Assembly (NCBI GenBank): GCA_023374025.1
Contig: SIJG01000063.1
Span: 380,216-444,215, forward strand
Reading direction: 5' to 3'
DNA length: 64,000 nucleotides
DNA from: Heterodera schachtii
Lineage: Eukaryota > Nematoda > Chromadorea > Rhabditida > Heteroderidae
Position numbers and translations under genes: made by a program. This document shows positions 31,956 through 43,401 of the stretch, in pieces (position 1 is the first letter of the stretch; each line of letters opens with the position of its first letter). A model generated the notes under the pieces. It was not told the origin of the DNA. It saw only the letters and a program-made list of their open reading frames with translations, and made no database searches.

Positions 31956-34543
31956 TTAAAGTGACCGAGCTAATTTGTTTAATGTATCATCAAATGCCTT
32001 GCGATATATTGAACTAAAAAAACAAAAAAAAAAAAAAAATTTAGTCCGTGATGGTAAATTAATTTTTGTAAATTTTACCTCGTAAAGTATAAAATTGGCG
32101 CATTTGAAATGGCACTGACCTGAAGTGGGATGGCTGAGAAAGCCAAACCAAATTATGATGGACGATTTTAATGAGGGCAAAATAAAAAGGCGAAAAGCCC
32201 TATGTAAAACGTAGCCGCCAATATTAACACTAATGATCAAAAACAGAGATATGAATATTCTCTTGTTTCTCTGCTGGGCAACAATGGTGGCAGAATTTTC
32301 TTAATGAGGCATAATTAGTGTCAGGGAATTTTGAAATGAACAAAAATGCATTTAAAAAATTTAGCGCATAAATAAATTATAGCAATTGTTTATTAATTTT
32401 TACCGATAATTGGTTTAGCCCATAACATGATGCCAATTACAATGTAAACAATTATTGAAGTAATATTTATAAAGAAGCTAATTTGTGATGGGAGCCCATT
32501 CAAATCTTCTCCATTATTTTTTTCAATTTTATTTATTTTTTATAATTTTAAACTTGAAACAAATCGCCAAAAAACCCAGGAGTTTTCACTGTTGACATTT
32601 TGCTGTTGTTCGCTGTTTTGATGAGCAATACAAAAGCATATGTGCTTTTCAGGGTAGAAATGAAAAGTACTCCAACAATGTATGCAACTCTGTGTGTTTC
32701 CGTTTTCTTGCTTAATTTGAAAAATTTATGAATAGTTTGACCAAAAATGATCATTAGAGTTTTTTCGTTTTTATTATGTTTTAATAAATTATTTGTGGGT
32801 CCTTTGTCTGTGGGTCCTTTATCTTTGTGGGTCCTTTGTCTGTGGGTCCTTTATCTTTGTGGGTCCTTTGTCCGTGGGTCCTTTATCTTTGTTGGTCCTT
32901 TGTCCGTGGGTCCTTTGTCTTTGTTGGTCCATTGTCTGTGGGTCCTTTATCTTTGTGGGTCCTTTGTCCGTGGTCCTTTGCCTGTGGGTTCTTTGTCCGT
33001 GTGGGTCCCTTGTCTGCGGATCCTTTGTCTGTGGGTCGTTTGTCTGAGGGTCGCTTGTCTGCGGGTCCTTTGTCTGTGGTTGTTTGTCCGTGGGTCCCTT
33101 GTCTGTGGGTCCTTTGTCTTTGTGGGTACTTTGTCTTTATGGGTCGTTTGTCTGTGGCCTTTGTCTTTGTGGGTCCTTGTCTATGGGTCCTTTGTCGTTG
33201 TGGGTCCCTTGCCCGTGGGTCCCTTGTCTGTGGGTCCTTTGCCTTTGTGGGTCATTTGTCTGTTGGTCCTTTGTCTTTGTGTGTCGTTTGCCTGTGGGTC
33301 CTTTGTCTTTGTGGGTCATTTTTTCTGTAGGACTTTATCTTTGTTGTCTTTGCCCTTGTCTGTGGGTCCTTTGTCCGTGGGTCCTTTGCCTGTGGGTCCT
33401 TTGTCGTTGTGGGTCCCTTGTCTGTGGGTCCTTTGTCTGTGGGTCGTTTGTCCGTGGGTCCCTTGTCTGTGGGTCCTTTATCTTTGTGGGTCCTTTGTCC
33501 GTGGTCCTTTGCCTGTGGGTCCTTTGTCGTTGTGGGTCCCTTGTCTGTGGGTCCTTTGTCTGTGGGTCGTTTGTCCGTGGGTCCCTTGTCTGTGGGTCCT
33601 TTGTCTGTGGGTCGTTTGTCCGTGGGTCCCTTGTCTGTGGGTCTTTGTCCGTGGGTCCCTTGTCTGTGGGTTCTTCGTCTGGGGTCCTTTAGGGGGCACC
33701 AGAATAATGATTTAATAAAATATGAACATATGCAGATCAGCCGATCAATTCCGAGGGAAAGCATGATCAAATTGGTGTACTGATTTGCAAAAAAAGACGG
33801 TGCACAAATTTTTGCTGCCAATGCGAAATCAATGAAATTTTGGCCACTTAACGCGACGAAAGGGAACAACTATTGGCCAGACAAATGCATTGACTCAAAA
33901 GCCGAAACCAGCGCCAACAGAATAAACGATGTGCCATGGAGAGTTCTAAAATTGAATTTTATTTTATTTTTGGACGGTGCCAAAAATCCGTTTAAATTTT
34001 ATCGCTCATGGAACACCAAAAGAAAAGAAAACCGGAATTAAGATTTAATTAAACCAAAAAAAAACTACGATACTTTTAAAAAAAAATTTGGAAAACATTT
34101 ACCATGGCTGAGAATTCCTAGTCCTTCTTGCAGGTCCAGAAACCTATTTTAAATTAAAAAAACGTCCAGAAAATCTTTTCTAAGGAATTTTTATGCATCT
34201 CTTTTTCAGTTAAAATTTTCAAAAAAAAAAATAAATAAATAAAAACTTCAAAAATTTGGCAATAATTACTCTTTGTTGTTAAGTCATTTTAATTACTTTG
34301 TTTTGATTGTCACATAAATGTGCAATGTGTTCAGAATAATGCCAACAGTTGCGAGAATGCCAAATGTCAAGGACAAGCCAATAAATGGCCAACAAGGACG
34401 CGCGTCCTTGAAACGCAGATACAACTGAATTAAATATTTTTTATTTTATTATTTTAAATAATATTTTAATTAATGCATTGTTAAAATTTCATTTTTACCT
34501 CATATTCCTTAGTGACTTGCACATCCGCCGTAGAAGAATTCAT
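31956..34543 (-). pseudogene. Divergent Srsx-like receptor pseudogene (GPCR-11)
   Basis: Exon 1 34543-34499 (MNSSTADVQ); exon 2 34424-34297 (128 nt, FKDARPCWPFIGLS); fused exon 3+4 33945 to about 33719 (SGQNFIDF, GIDRLI). Exon 5 is about 32725-32561, exon 6 about 32500-32402, exon 7 about 32280-32079 (ISVNIGGY, SNAPILYFTR in a shifted frame), exon 8 ends TAA at 31956-31958 (IYRKAFDDTLNKLARSL). Lesions: in-frame TAG in exon 3 where relatives have GHFLF, loss of the GT after exon 4, and a frame break after IIIWF in exon 7. Intron 3 of the other paralogues is absent, with exactly the same residue spacing across the join. A 0.9-kb minisatellite fills intron 4. Confidence 0.75.
32790..33695. repeat. 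Minisatellite, GGGTCCTTTGTCTGTG (16-18 bp) units
   Basis: About fifty head-to-tail units of GGGTCCTTTGTCTGTG, mixed with GGGTCCTTTATCTTTGTG, GGGTCGTTTGTCCGTG and GGGTCCCTTGTCTGTG variants. Long open frames across it, Cys/Leu/Val-rich on plus and Lys/Thr/Pro-rich on minus, are by-products of repeat periodicity. Inserted in the intron of GPCR-11. Confidence 0.9.
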
Positions 34544-34740
34544 TTTCTTTCTTCACACTATACTTTTTGAAAAACTTTAACAATTTGAAAAAGAAGTTGT
34601 TTAAATTTAATAAATTGGGTTTCAAAATCGTATAACTTTTATATACAGAAAATTGACGCGGGAATTAAAAAAATTCGCCATTGAATATATTTTAACAAAG
34701 AAATCGCTGAAAAAATTCCCACGATGTTCACAAGGCTAAC

Positions 34741-35083
34741 CAGATAAATGCCGGTACAAAACTTCGTAGGAAAAAAAAGGATTTTCACAAGGCATGCCAA
34801 CCAGATAAATGCCGGTACAAAACTTCGTTTGTCTGCTGACAGGATTGCCATTACTGACGGATTGTCCTTCACTGACGGACTGTCTACTGACCGATTGTCC
34901 ACTGACGGATTATCCACTGACGGATTGCCCATTACAGACGGATTGTCCATTACTGACGGATTGTCTACTGACGGATTGTCCATTACTGACGGATTGTCCT
35001 TCACTGACGGACTATCTATTGACCGATTGTCCACTGACGGATTGTCCACTGACCGAGTGTCTACTGACGGATTGTCCGTAGCC
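34741..35083. repeat. Direct repeat plus 15-bp minisatellite (ACTGACGGATTGTCC)
   Basis: CAGATAAATGCCGGTACAAA with following ACTTCG occurs at 34741-34766 and again at 34802-34827, followed by some 15 copies of ACTGACGGATTGTCC variants (CACTGACCGATTGTC, TACTGACGGATTGTC). The open frames on both strands (NPSVDN repeats on minus) follow from the 15-bp period. Confidence 0.85.
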
Positions 35084-35450
35084 ATTAATTAAAAAGGGTT
35101 TTTTGAAAAAAGCGCGAAAACTGCACAACGCGTGCACATGCAACGAAATGAGAATGATAGCGGAAATAAAAAAAATCCATTCTGGCGAAAAATATAACCA
35201 CCTTCGATGTTAAATATTTACCATTTATCGCATTTTTTTCCAAATATCAAAAAAATTGTACTCAAATTTTTTTTCGTTTATTCAGTCATAATTTCATTGC
35301 CAAAATTTTTTTTTTAATTTTTAACGAAATCAAATTATTTTTAAAATAATAAAAATAAAATCATTTTTTCTAATCGCAATTTCGCAATTCACGCATAATT
35401 TGCTTGTTGTTCATCCTTGAAGAAATTGTTGAATTCATTTTCCGGCACCA
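35084..35450. other. No gene seen
   Basis: AT-rich sequence 3' of the neuropeptide-like gene; nothing recognised. Confidence 0.5.
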
Positions 35451-35984
35451 TCAAATGTTGCCACGTTTTCGCCCAAATCCAATGTATTTGATATCAGTCG
35501 GACTTGGATAGGGGTCGGCGGTACGTTTTCCGATTCCAGGGTATTGGATGGTATTCCAGTAAATTCCAATGGCACGCTTCAGCGACAAATGAACAGGACG
35601 GTCGTCAACAACTGCAGCCAATTAAAAAATTAAAAAAAAAATTTTTTTTAGTTTTTTAAAGCTATTTGCCTAATTATTAAACTAGATAGAAGATTTTATT
35701 ATGAGGTTTTATTATATAATTTGGCCTTTCACTAAGGCTATTCATATAAATTGTAGAAAATTGCGCCGAATATTTGCTGATTTTCCGTTGTTTATGCATT
35801 TTTGTCAATTTTTTTTTCTGCTTTTTAGATTTTTTGTGTTTTTATATATTTGTTATATCACTATTTCTCTATTCACAATTGTTGGCATACCATAAGCAGG
35901 CATTCCATTGACCGGTAAACAGTGGACTACGGTAAAAATCCACAATAACCCAATGCCAAGCAAATAGATTATCTTTGGCCCCAT
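35451..35984 (-). CDS. Neuropeptide-like precursor with two predicted amidated peptides, 84 aa
   Basis: Two exons, 35984-35891 and 35611-35451, joined phase 1 (donor GGTATGC, acceptor GCTGCAG). Residues 1-22 are a strong signal peptide (KIIYLLGIGLLWIFTVV, then HC). After a short spacer come the dibasic and amidation signals LSLKR, PGIGKR and GFGRKR. Cleavage would release AIGIYWNTIQYPGI-amide and TADPYPSPTDIKYIGF-amide, leaving a GNI tail. The arrangement (signal peptide, Gly before Lys-Arg) is the hallmark of secreted neuropeptide precursors processed by proprotein convertase and amidating enzymes. No named nematode family is recognised with confidence. A shorter alternative reading through the exon 1 donor meets a stop. 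It sits between receptor and LIM genes; no regulatory link is evident. Confidence 0.7.
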
Positions 35985-36917
35985 TTTGGAGAGATCTGAA
36001 AAAATTTTTATTTAAAATAATGTTCAAAAATGACTGCTTTTAAGCTCATTGAAGATATAGCCAAAAAAAAATTTTTGGCTTTAATTTTTGTTTTTAATTT
36101 TTAACCCAAATTTCGCCTTTCTCTTCCCATCTCCAGGGAAACATAAAAATTTCTCGTCGAAATAAATTGCCAAGAACAAAAAAAAAATGTGTGTGCCAAT
36201 TTATTTTATCGACACATTCTAAGACAAAAAGCATGCTTATTATGGACAAGAAGTCCATGATGAAGGACACCATATTAATTTTTAATTGCTAATTTCAAAA
36301 AGGCAGAAATTATTTTTGTTGTTTTGGACGGGAAGAATTTGTAATTAGTACGGAATGTTTAGAGGGCATATTATTTCGATTCGAAATGTACCCCTTCAGC
36401 TAAAAAGATTTTTGAAAATAATTTTCCTAAATTTTTAATTAAAAAAATATATAAATACCTCTAATACATACATATATGTTTGAATCTACTCACTATATTA
36501 AATCCATCAAATTAATTTATTTATTTAAACTAATTTTTTTTCATTCATTTTTTCAACTTTTCAAATATTTTCAACTATCAATGCTTTTCCTTATTGATTA
36601 GCCAAAAGCCAAATATATTTAAAAAATAAATATTTTTTTTTCTTTCAAAAGCAATGTGTTCATTTTACTTACTCAAACAGCTGTTCACTGACTCAAAAAC
36701 AGATTGTGGCTTAAAACAAATTGAGAGAAAAGCACATTGAATTGTTCAGTCAATTGAATACAAATTTGCTTGAACGGAAATTTTCATTATCTGAAATTAA
36801 ATTGTCTGGAAATGCGTCAGAGATACGATATATTCCGATATTAAAAATATACTGTATCAGTAGTATAGGCTTACCATTTTATCCACGAATCATTTAAATA
36901 AATTATATTCAGAAAAA
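35985..36917. promoter_or_regulatory. Shared divergent upstream region; no gene
   Basis: Between the neuropeptide-like gene (minus) and LIM gene 1 (plus). AT-rich with no coding frame. It must hold both promoters, but no specific motif can be defended. TTATATTCAG immediately before AAAAAATG (about 36905-36920) may be a spliced-leader acceptor for the LIM gene. Confidence 0.4.
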
Positions 36918-37842
36918 ATGAGTTTTTGTCTGAGCTCCAGAGATTTCAAAAGTCCATTGTGCCAAATATGCGAAAAGGATGTGCCGCCAACAGACAAAAT
37001 TGTCGTAGACAGACTTACAAGTAAAATTAATAAAAACTTACCGTATTTACTCGATTATAGCCCCCGGGGGCTCTATTGTTCAACCCCCCTCAAAAGGGGG
37101 GCTATAATCGAGAGGGGGGATCTAATCGAGGGGGGGGGCTTTATAGTTCAACACCCCTCAAAAGGGGGGCTTTATTCGAGAGGGGGTTCTAATCGAGTGG
37201 GGGATATAATCGAGTAAATACGGTATTTTTAAATAAAATTTTAATTAATTATTTTAGGCACTTTTATAACACATAATTCCCGCTCGATACTAATAATTTT
37301 ATGTCTCTCATCAAAGATTGGATCCTAAAAAATTTCAAAAAACAAAGACTTTATCTATCCCTACCAAAGGGGAGACCCTTATTTCGCCCAAAAAAATCAA
37401 AAAGCCCGAAAATTTCCGCAAATTTTCTGTCTTATGATTTATTTGGCTTATACCATTTAAAATTAAAAAAAAATGATCTTATTCTATAAATGTGCATTTA
37501 TTTATTCTCATCTATTTAGTCCATAAATCGTGCTTTAAATGTGCCATTTGTGACAAGCCACTGCAACAGGGCTCATGCAATTTGGAGCGCGGCTTGGCCC
37601 GTTATGGCACTTTCTGGTTGTGTCGGGAACACAGGTAAACCAATTGGTAAAATCGAATTTTTTTTTCTCGGCATTACTAAATTGGCATCATTAAATTCTC
37701 GAACAAAAGATAAAAATGAATTGATAAAAAGTTTTAAATGAAAAATATTAAATCGCTAAAATTCCTTAGCCTGATCCCGCCTGGTGAGAAGGAAGATCAG
37801 ATCGTGAAGAAGGGCTACCAAGTGAAAACCAAGAAGAAGTGA
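36918..37842 (+). CDS. Small single-LIM-domain protein 1, 96 aa
   Basis: Exons 36918-37020, 37520-37634, 37770-37842, in frame. One LIM-type zinc domain spans about residues 15-74: CQICEKDVP, then HKSCFKCAICDK, and C..H at LCREH, giving the C-x2-C, H-x2-C, C-x2-C, C-x2-H ligand pattern. The C-terminal tail is basic (VKKGYQVKTKKK). LIM domains mediate protein contacts; with no other domain this could be an adaptor. The ATG follows TTCAG|AAAA, a plausible trans-splice site. A TA-flanked MITE sits in intron 1. Its paralogue lies 3'-to-3' at 38025-38704. Confidence 0.75.
37041..37223. mobile_element. 183-bp MITE with TA duplication, in LIM gene intron
   Basis: TIR CCGTATTTACTCGATTATAG at the left and its inverse ATAATCGAGTAAATACGG at the right; TA on both sides. 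The interior has GGGGGCT/AGCCCCC and CTCAAAAGGGGGGC repeats, internally palindromic. Confidence 0.85.
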
Positions 37843-38024
37843 TCGGATTAAAAAGTGATCAGTGCCGGCCTATTGCTCAACGATTGATCATCGATTGCAT
37901 TACAATAGAAATAAATGCATGCAAAATTTATTTGATAGAAATAAATCAAAATCAAAATTCATATAAACATAAATGTGAATAATTAAATTTATAATATTTT
38001 TCAATATTTCTCGTCAATTTTCCA

Positions 38025-38704
38025 TTATTTTTTGGCTCCGAATTTGATTTTGTATCCTTTCTTCACAATGAGTTGCTCCTTTTCACCGGGTGGAGTAAGC
38101 CTTAATATTGAAAAAATAAATATTTCAAATTATTAATTAATTTTAATTTTCAGGAATTGTATTAGTATTTTCATATTAAAAAATCGTAAATTATGCAAAA
38201 ATTTTTGTTTTGTTTTTGCTGATTTGTGAGCTGAAAATTCCTGATTTTAATTTCTATTTTATGCAAAAATTATTAATGTTATTTTTGCTGAAAATCCCTG
38301 TTTTTCGTAATATTTTTACTTATTTTTTAGAATTTTTTTTAATATTTTTTTGGCATTTTTTAAAATTCTCACATGTGTTCCCAACAAAACCACAACGGTC
38401 CGTAGCGGGAAAGGCCACGCTCAAGCGAACAAGAGCCAACCTCAAGCGCTTTGTCGCAAATGGCGCATTTGAAACATGATTTGTGAACTGAAAATGGCAA
38501 AATTTAGAGGAGAATCAATGGGACAACAACGATGAATTATGAAAATAAATTATTTTTTTATGGATTTTTTAATTGAAATTTTTAATGACAAAAATGCCAA
38601 CTCGTCAATCGATCGACAACAAATTTGTCGCCAAATGGCACTTCCTTTTCACAACATGCGCACTGCGGGTTTTTGATGTCTTTTGAACTCAATGAAAAAC
38701 TCAT
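38025..38704 (-). CDS. Small single-LIM-domain protein 2, 97 aa
   Basis: Exons 38704-38602, 38487-38373, 38100-38025, lengths 103, 115 and 76, nearly identical to LIM gene 1. Ligands: CACCEKEVP, HKSCFKCAICDK and FCWEH. The tail is again basic (VKKGYKIKFGAKK). The frame is intact, with donors GTTGGC and GTGAGA. An inverted duplicate of 36918-37842 without the MITE. Confidence 0.72.
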
Positions 38705-39665
38705 TTCGGATTTTAAACCTGCTCAAATTGAAAATTGCAATTTTTAAATTTTTTTTGAAAAATTTTTAAAATTTTATCAAAATTTGTTATTATCAACAAG
38801 AAATGCTTTGAGTTTAAGTGAATGTGTTAATTTCTCATGGTTTTTGTTTTCGCCAAACTGATTCGATCAATGTTAAAATAATGACAGCTGTTGGAATTTG
38901 AGGAACTCAAAGCTCAAGGCTAATTTTTATAGGTGGAAAAGCTGCATCAAAATTTATTAAAGCGGAACATTAAATTGAATTCAAAAAAATAGATTGATAA
39001 ACACAAAAAAAATTAAATGATTAAATGATCGTTACAAAATTTATTTGTTTGTTGATTTTCCAGCAACATTATGTGTCGGCGACGTGATTGGTAAAAAAAA
39101 AAAAAAGCTTTTATGAAAATAAAGATTTAATTATTATTCTCAATTATAATTTATAAATTTCTTTGAAAAAAACAAAAACAAAAATGTGAACATTATTATG
39201 GCAAAAAAGCTTTTATGAAAATAAAGAATTAAATATTAATCTCAATTATAATTTATAAATTTCTCTGAAAAAAAAACAAAAATTTGAACATTATTATGGC
39301 AAAAAAGCTTTTATGAAAATAAAGAATTAAATATTATTCTCAATTATAATTTATAAATTTCTCTGAAAAAAACAAAAATTTGAACATTATTATGGCAAAT
39401 TTTGGCTCTTCGAAAGATGCGTTTCAAATCCAACCTTCGTTTTAAAAATTAAAATAATGAATACTATGGAGCCAGGTCATAAAAAATGGAAAACATTTTC
39501 AAATGCAAAATTTGCCTAAAGATTTAGCTGAATGAAATGCTTTTGAAAAATTTACACATTTTTTTTTCAAATAAAATTCGGATAAAACATTTTCAAAAAC
39601 ATTTTAGGGTTTAAAATTTAATTTGATAGCGATGCATGCTTCAATAATATGTTGGATTGATGAGA
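38705..39665. repeat. AT-rich intergenic region with about 97-bp tandem repeat (x3)
   Basis: From about 39095 to 39400 the unit AAAAAAGCTTTTATGAAAAT with AAAGAATTAAATATTATTCT and following TTATAATTTATAAATTTCTC is repeated three times. No coding frame in the rest. Confidence 0.7.
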
Positions 39666-41058
39666 TTAGCTTTTAATGATGGTTATTCTCATTGGCACCA
39701 CATTCTGCAGTTGAATAACTTGATTTTGATTTGAAGTTCGCTTGAACACAAATGGAAACTCCTTTTTGAATGCCTGTCGATAGTCCGTACTAAAATTGAA
39801 AATTAATTTTTAAATATTTTTTAAAATTTTAAGACCTCGTAAAGTATAAAATGGGTCCGTTCGATGTCACACCAATGTTTATCAAAATCCCAGTGATATA
39901 ATGGCCAAACCAAACAGTGATCGGAGATGGAATTGATGGTCTGATCAGGAATATGTAAATTAGGTTGATCAAATATCCGCCAACATTCACAGCGATGATG
40001 CAAAAAAGTGATCGGAAAACGCGCAAATTAATGCCATCAGCTGATGGTAAACCTAAACGAATGATAAAAATGTCATTATATACTTTGCTTTAGATTAATT
40101 ACCTTTTGATTTATTTTTTATTAGAATTCCAACAATTATATAAATAATAATTGTCGTTAAAATGAGGAAAAAGCTTATTAATAACTGATAAGAAGGAGCC
40201 TGAAAAAAAAAAGTTTTAAGCTTTTTGAACTCGTAAAATTGAATCGATAAGGAAAACCTTTGCGAAATCAATGTAACATCCGGTGACCATCTGATCACCA
40301 TACACACTCATACTTTGATATAATGAATTGCTTGAACTCATACTGAAAGCAGCACAAACAATTGTTACCGTAGTCAAATACAGTCGGATTTTGGGTTTAC
40401 TGTACCTGAAAAAGGAAAACTCTAACAATTAAATGAGCAGCATTTAATTCTTTTTTCCTTACATTTGATCAAAAATGATTACAATCAATCTGTCAATACC
40501 AGTGAAAAATATTGTCGGATAAATCCACCTAAAAAAACAAAAATTAAATTAATTAATTTAATTAAAAATTCATAAATTTTACAATTATAAACTTATTCAA
40601 TTTACTAATTATTACCAAATCCAAACATTGGAATAAGCATAATCTTTGCGGCCAAACGATACTCAATAAAATGTTGTCCAGAAATTGCTGTATATATAAA
40701 CAGATAATTGCCAGGCTGATGAAGCAATTCCATAAATGAATAAAGTGCCAAAATGTAATTGACTGTGCCGTGAAGCGACCTAATTAATTTTAGAAACCAC
40801 GTAATTATATATAAACAAATTAATTAATAACTTACTTTGTCCTAATTGTTACAAAAATGGCAGAGCAATTGAAAATCATGCCCAAAGTCACGAGAAATGT
40901 CATTGGAAGAGCGCACCCAATTAGTGACCAGCTCGGATGAACATCTTTGAAGGTCAAATAAAACTGGAAAAATAAAATTAAAAAATGACAAAATTACGGG
41001 TGTCATATAATATTTTCTTTTAATTAGTGCTTACTGTCTCGTTAGTTATGTCGGTCAT
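39666..41058 (-). pseudogene. Srsx-like receptor (GPCR-6) with one frameshift
   Basis: Exons: 41058-41035, 40963-40836, 40779-40616, 40528-40463, 40405-40258, 40199-40103, 40052-39836, 39789-39666. Every exon has the family length and canonical AG acceptors, except exon 4, which is 66 nt instead of 67: one base is missing just after the acceptor, before the DRL motif. This single lesion would destroy the protein; a sequencing error or a polymorphism is possible. Exon 5 is the RLYLTTVT/YGDQMVTG type. The C-terminus is extended (PMRITIIKS). Confidence 0.8.
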
Positions 41059-42290
41059 TATGGTTGAGGTTTAATTTTGTTTTTATAAAAATTGTTTTAG
41101 CTAAATTTATTTTCGAAAAATTTTTATTCGAAAAAACTTGGTTTGACTTTTATAATACAAAATTGCCAAATTTTGTCTCTCGGAAAATGCTTTATGGAAA
41201 ATGAATCATTGGCACACACACATGAGTTTTACCTGGCCCTATTCCAAATCACTAATTAAGCAATGAAAATTTCTCATATTTTACATTTTAAAAACATTTC
41301 ATGGGAAATAATGCCAGTCAGATTTGCTCGCTAGCGTGAAAAAATTGAAAAAAAAAATAAAATAAATTGTATGCAAAAGTACTCACGCAAACATTTAAAG
41401 CGTACTGAAATATTTGTTTAATTAACACAAATGTAAGAAAATAATAATAATAATAATGTATTATTATTTAATATTATCTAATTAATTAATGTGTTTATTT
41501 TTAATATTTTTAAATCTCAATAAAACTTAATTTAATGTTGGCATGCATTTTTGTTTTCTGATTTTTTATTAATATATTTAATGTTGGCAAATAGGAAAAT
41601 GAGCAATAAAATATTTTTATAGAAAATATATTGGTAGTAGTTATATATGTGAATAATTCTAGATAAGCTCATTTTCATTAACTATTTTTATTTATAAATA
41701 ATTATTTTGAGGTAATTCTTGAACCTAGGCGATTATAGTCACTAATTTTTCTGAATTATATTTTAATTTCTTTAAATTCACATATTTTTCTTTTATGTTC
41801 ATATATATATATATATTGTTGATATAAATTTAAAAAATTAATTTAAGATTTGTTATGATTGTCTTATTATAAAGGATTAATTGTTATTTATATTTGAAAA
41901 ATTATGTTGATAATGTTTGAAAAAATATTTATATTAAAAAAACTATGTTGATAATGTTTGAAAAAATATTTATATTAGAAAAATTATGTTGATAGTGTTT
42001 GGAAAAATATATATACATTTATTTATTTACAATATTTATTTTGCTTTTAATTATTTTGCTTTTAATTTTTTAATTAATTATTTTGCTTTAATTTGATCAC
42101 TTTGCACTTTTTCGTGCTTCGTCTCAGCACGGAAGAAACTAGTGATTCTTAATTTTTTTTTTCTTTTTTTATAATTTTAATTGCATTTTTTTTTTAATTT
42201 TAAATATTTTTATTCGAAATGGCGGTTGTGCCTAGAAGTTTTTGATAGGTTAAGTAAGGACTTTACATTTTGTCAACTGACAGCTTGAAA
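41059..42290. other. AT-rich upstream region of GPCR-6; short tandem repeat, no gene
   Basis: 41876-42010 holds three copies of about 46 bp (TTATGTTGATAATGTTTGAA with AAAATATTTATATTA). Otherwise very AT-rich and featureless. Confidence 0.5.
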
Positions 42291-42600
42291 TAATGAGTTT
42301 AATTGAGAATATTCAAGCATGCCATAGAAAAGGTCGTCCCGCTAATGAGACCAATTAGTGAGGCCAACTGCATTTCTATAGAAACATAAGTGTCATAGTA
42401 ATACTCTGCTCGAAAATAATGAATATAAACGAGAGTTTCTCAAATGTTAGTTGCTTAAATACACAAAGCGGAAAAATGCCGGACAGAATTTCAGTCGCTA
42501 ATGTGAAAAATTTTAAAATGAAATCCAATTATTTTCTTTAATTAGCCAAAACTCGAGAACTTGGACTCATTATTTTTTAATGTTAAAAGAATTGTATGTA
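42290..42600 (-). promoter_or_regulatory. Conserved upstream block of receptor subfamily B (copy upstream of GPCR-6)
   Basis: Contains the core GCTAATGAGACCAATTAGTG (42341-42360) with flanking GAAAAGGTC and CAACTGCATTTCTATAG, and further on TTAGCCAAAACTCGAGAA. The core holds TAATGA and CAATTAG, which look like homeodomain half-sites. Distance to the GPCR-6 start is about 1.3 kb. Confidence 0.45.
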
Positions 42601-42699
42601 AAAGTTTCACAAAATTTTTAATAAATCAAAAAACTTATGTGTTACATAAGCAAAAAAGCTTGCACTTTTATTTTTAAAAATTTAAATAGGAATTAATAG

Positions 42700-43330
42700 A
42701 TTCGGCTTACAATTAGCATTTACATTTTCTATAATCGTTGGCATTCCGTCTGCTCTGTTGTACTGTTCGAAGTCGTGGAAAATCATCTCCAATTTCAAAC
42801 AATTCAATTTTGGCATTATTTTTGTCAATTCCAAATTTTATGGTCGACCATATTTTGAGCATTTTTGAAAGATTCTAGACTGAACATTTCGTTTATTCAT
42901 CACTTGAAGATGTTGCAATTTTGCTGGATGAATTGAATACATTCGGAGGGTTATTTTTACATTTTCTTCGACAAATATTGAAAATATTTACAGCTACAAA
43001 ACGGTCTTATCATCATTCTGTAATTAACGAACGCGAAAGAAATTTAAACTTTTGCACAAGTAAATTAATGGAAAAAAAATTATTCTTGAAATAGTAACAA
43101 ACGGAATAATTCAAAGAAAAATGTTAACATTTAAGAGATAATTGAATACTAAGCAAAAAATTACCGAAAAAAATTTTAATAGCGTAAGAAAATCCTACAG
43201 TAAGAGTCTTTATGTTATGTTACTTCCTACTACTGTATTTTCATTCCACTGCATCAAAAACGTGCGACTGAAGAGCTTGTTCCATCGCTCCATTTCGATT
43301 TATCTTAAGAATATTTAAGAAGGGTTATTA
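42700..43330. repeat. Duplicated block with exon-like open frame (also at 51000-52020)
   Basis: The plus strand has an open stretch 42882-43094 reading LEDVAILLDELNTFGG and NERERNLNFCTSKL to a stop, preceded by TTCTAG, but with no start codon. The minus strand near 43330-43245 carries a decayed match to the last exon of the secreted gene at 56 kb. The same order occurs at 51000-52020 and partly at 54640-55060. Confidence 0.45.
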
Positions 43331-43401
43331 GTGCATTAAAATGCTTAAATTAAAGCATTTATTATTGATTTTCTGTAACTGTATCTGATCAGTGACGTCA
43401 T

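Noticed and set aside
32747..33869. Several long ORFs (up to 322 codons) on both strands
   Set aside because: They run through a 16-18 bp minisatellite whose period keeps frames open; the products are low-complexity repeats on both strands.
34639..35092. ORFs with NPSVDN or TDGLS repeats
   Set aside because: Products of a 15-bp tandem repeat (a multiple of three) with frames open on both strands; no gene context.
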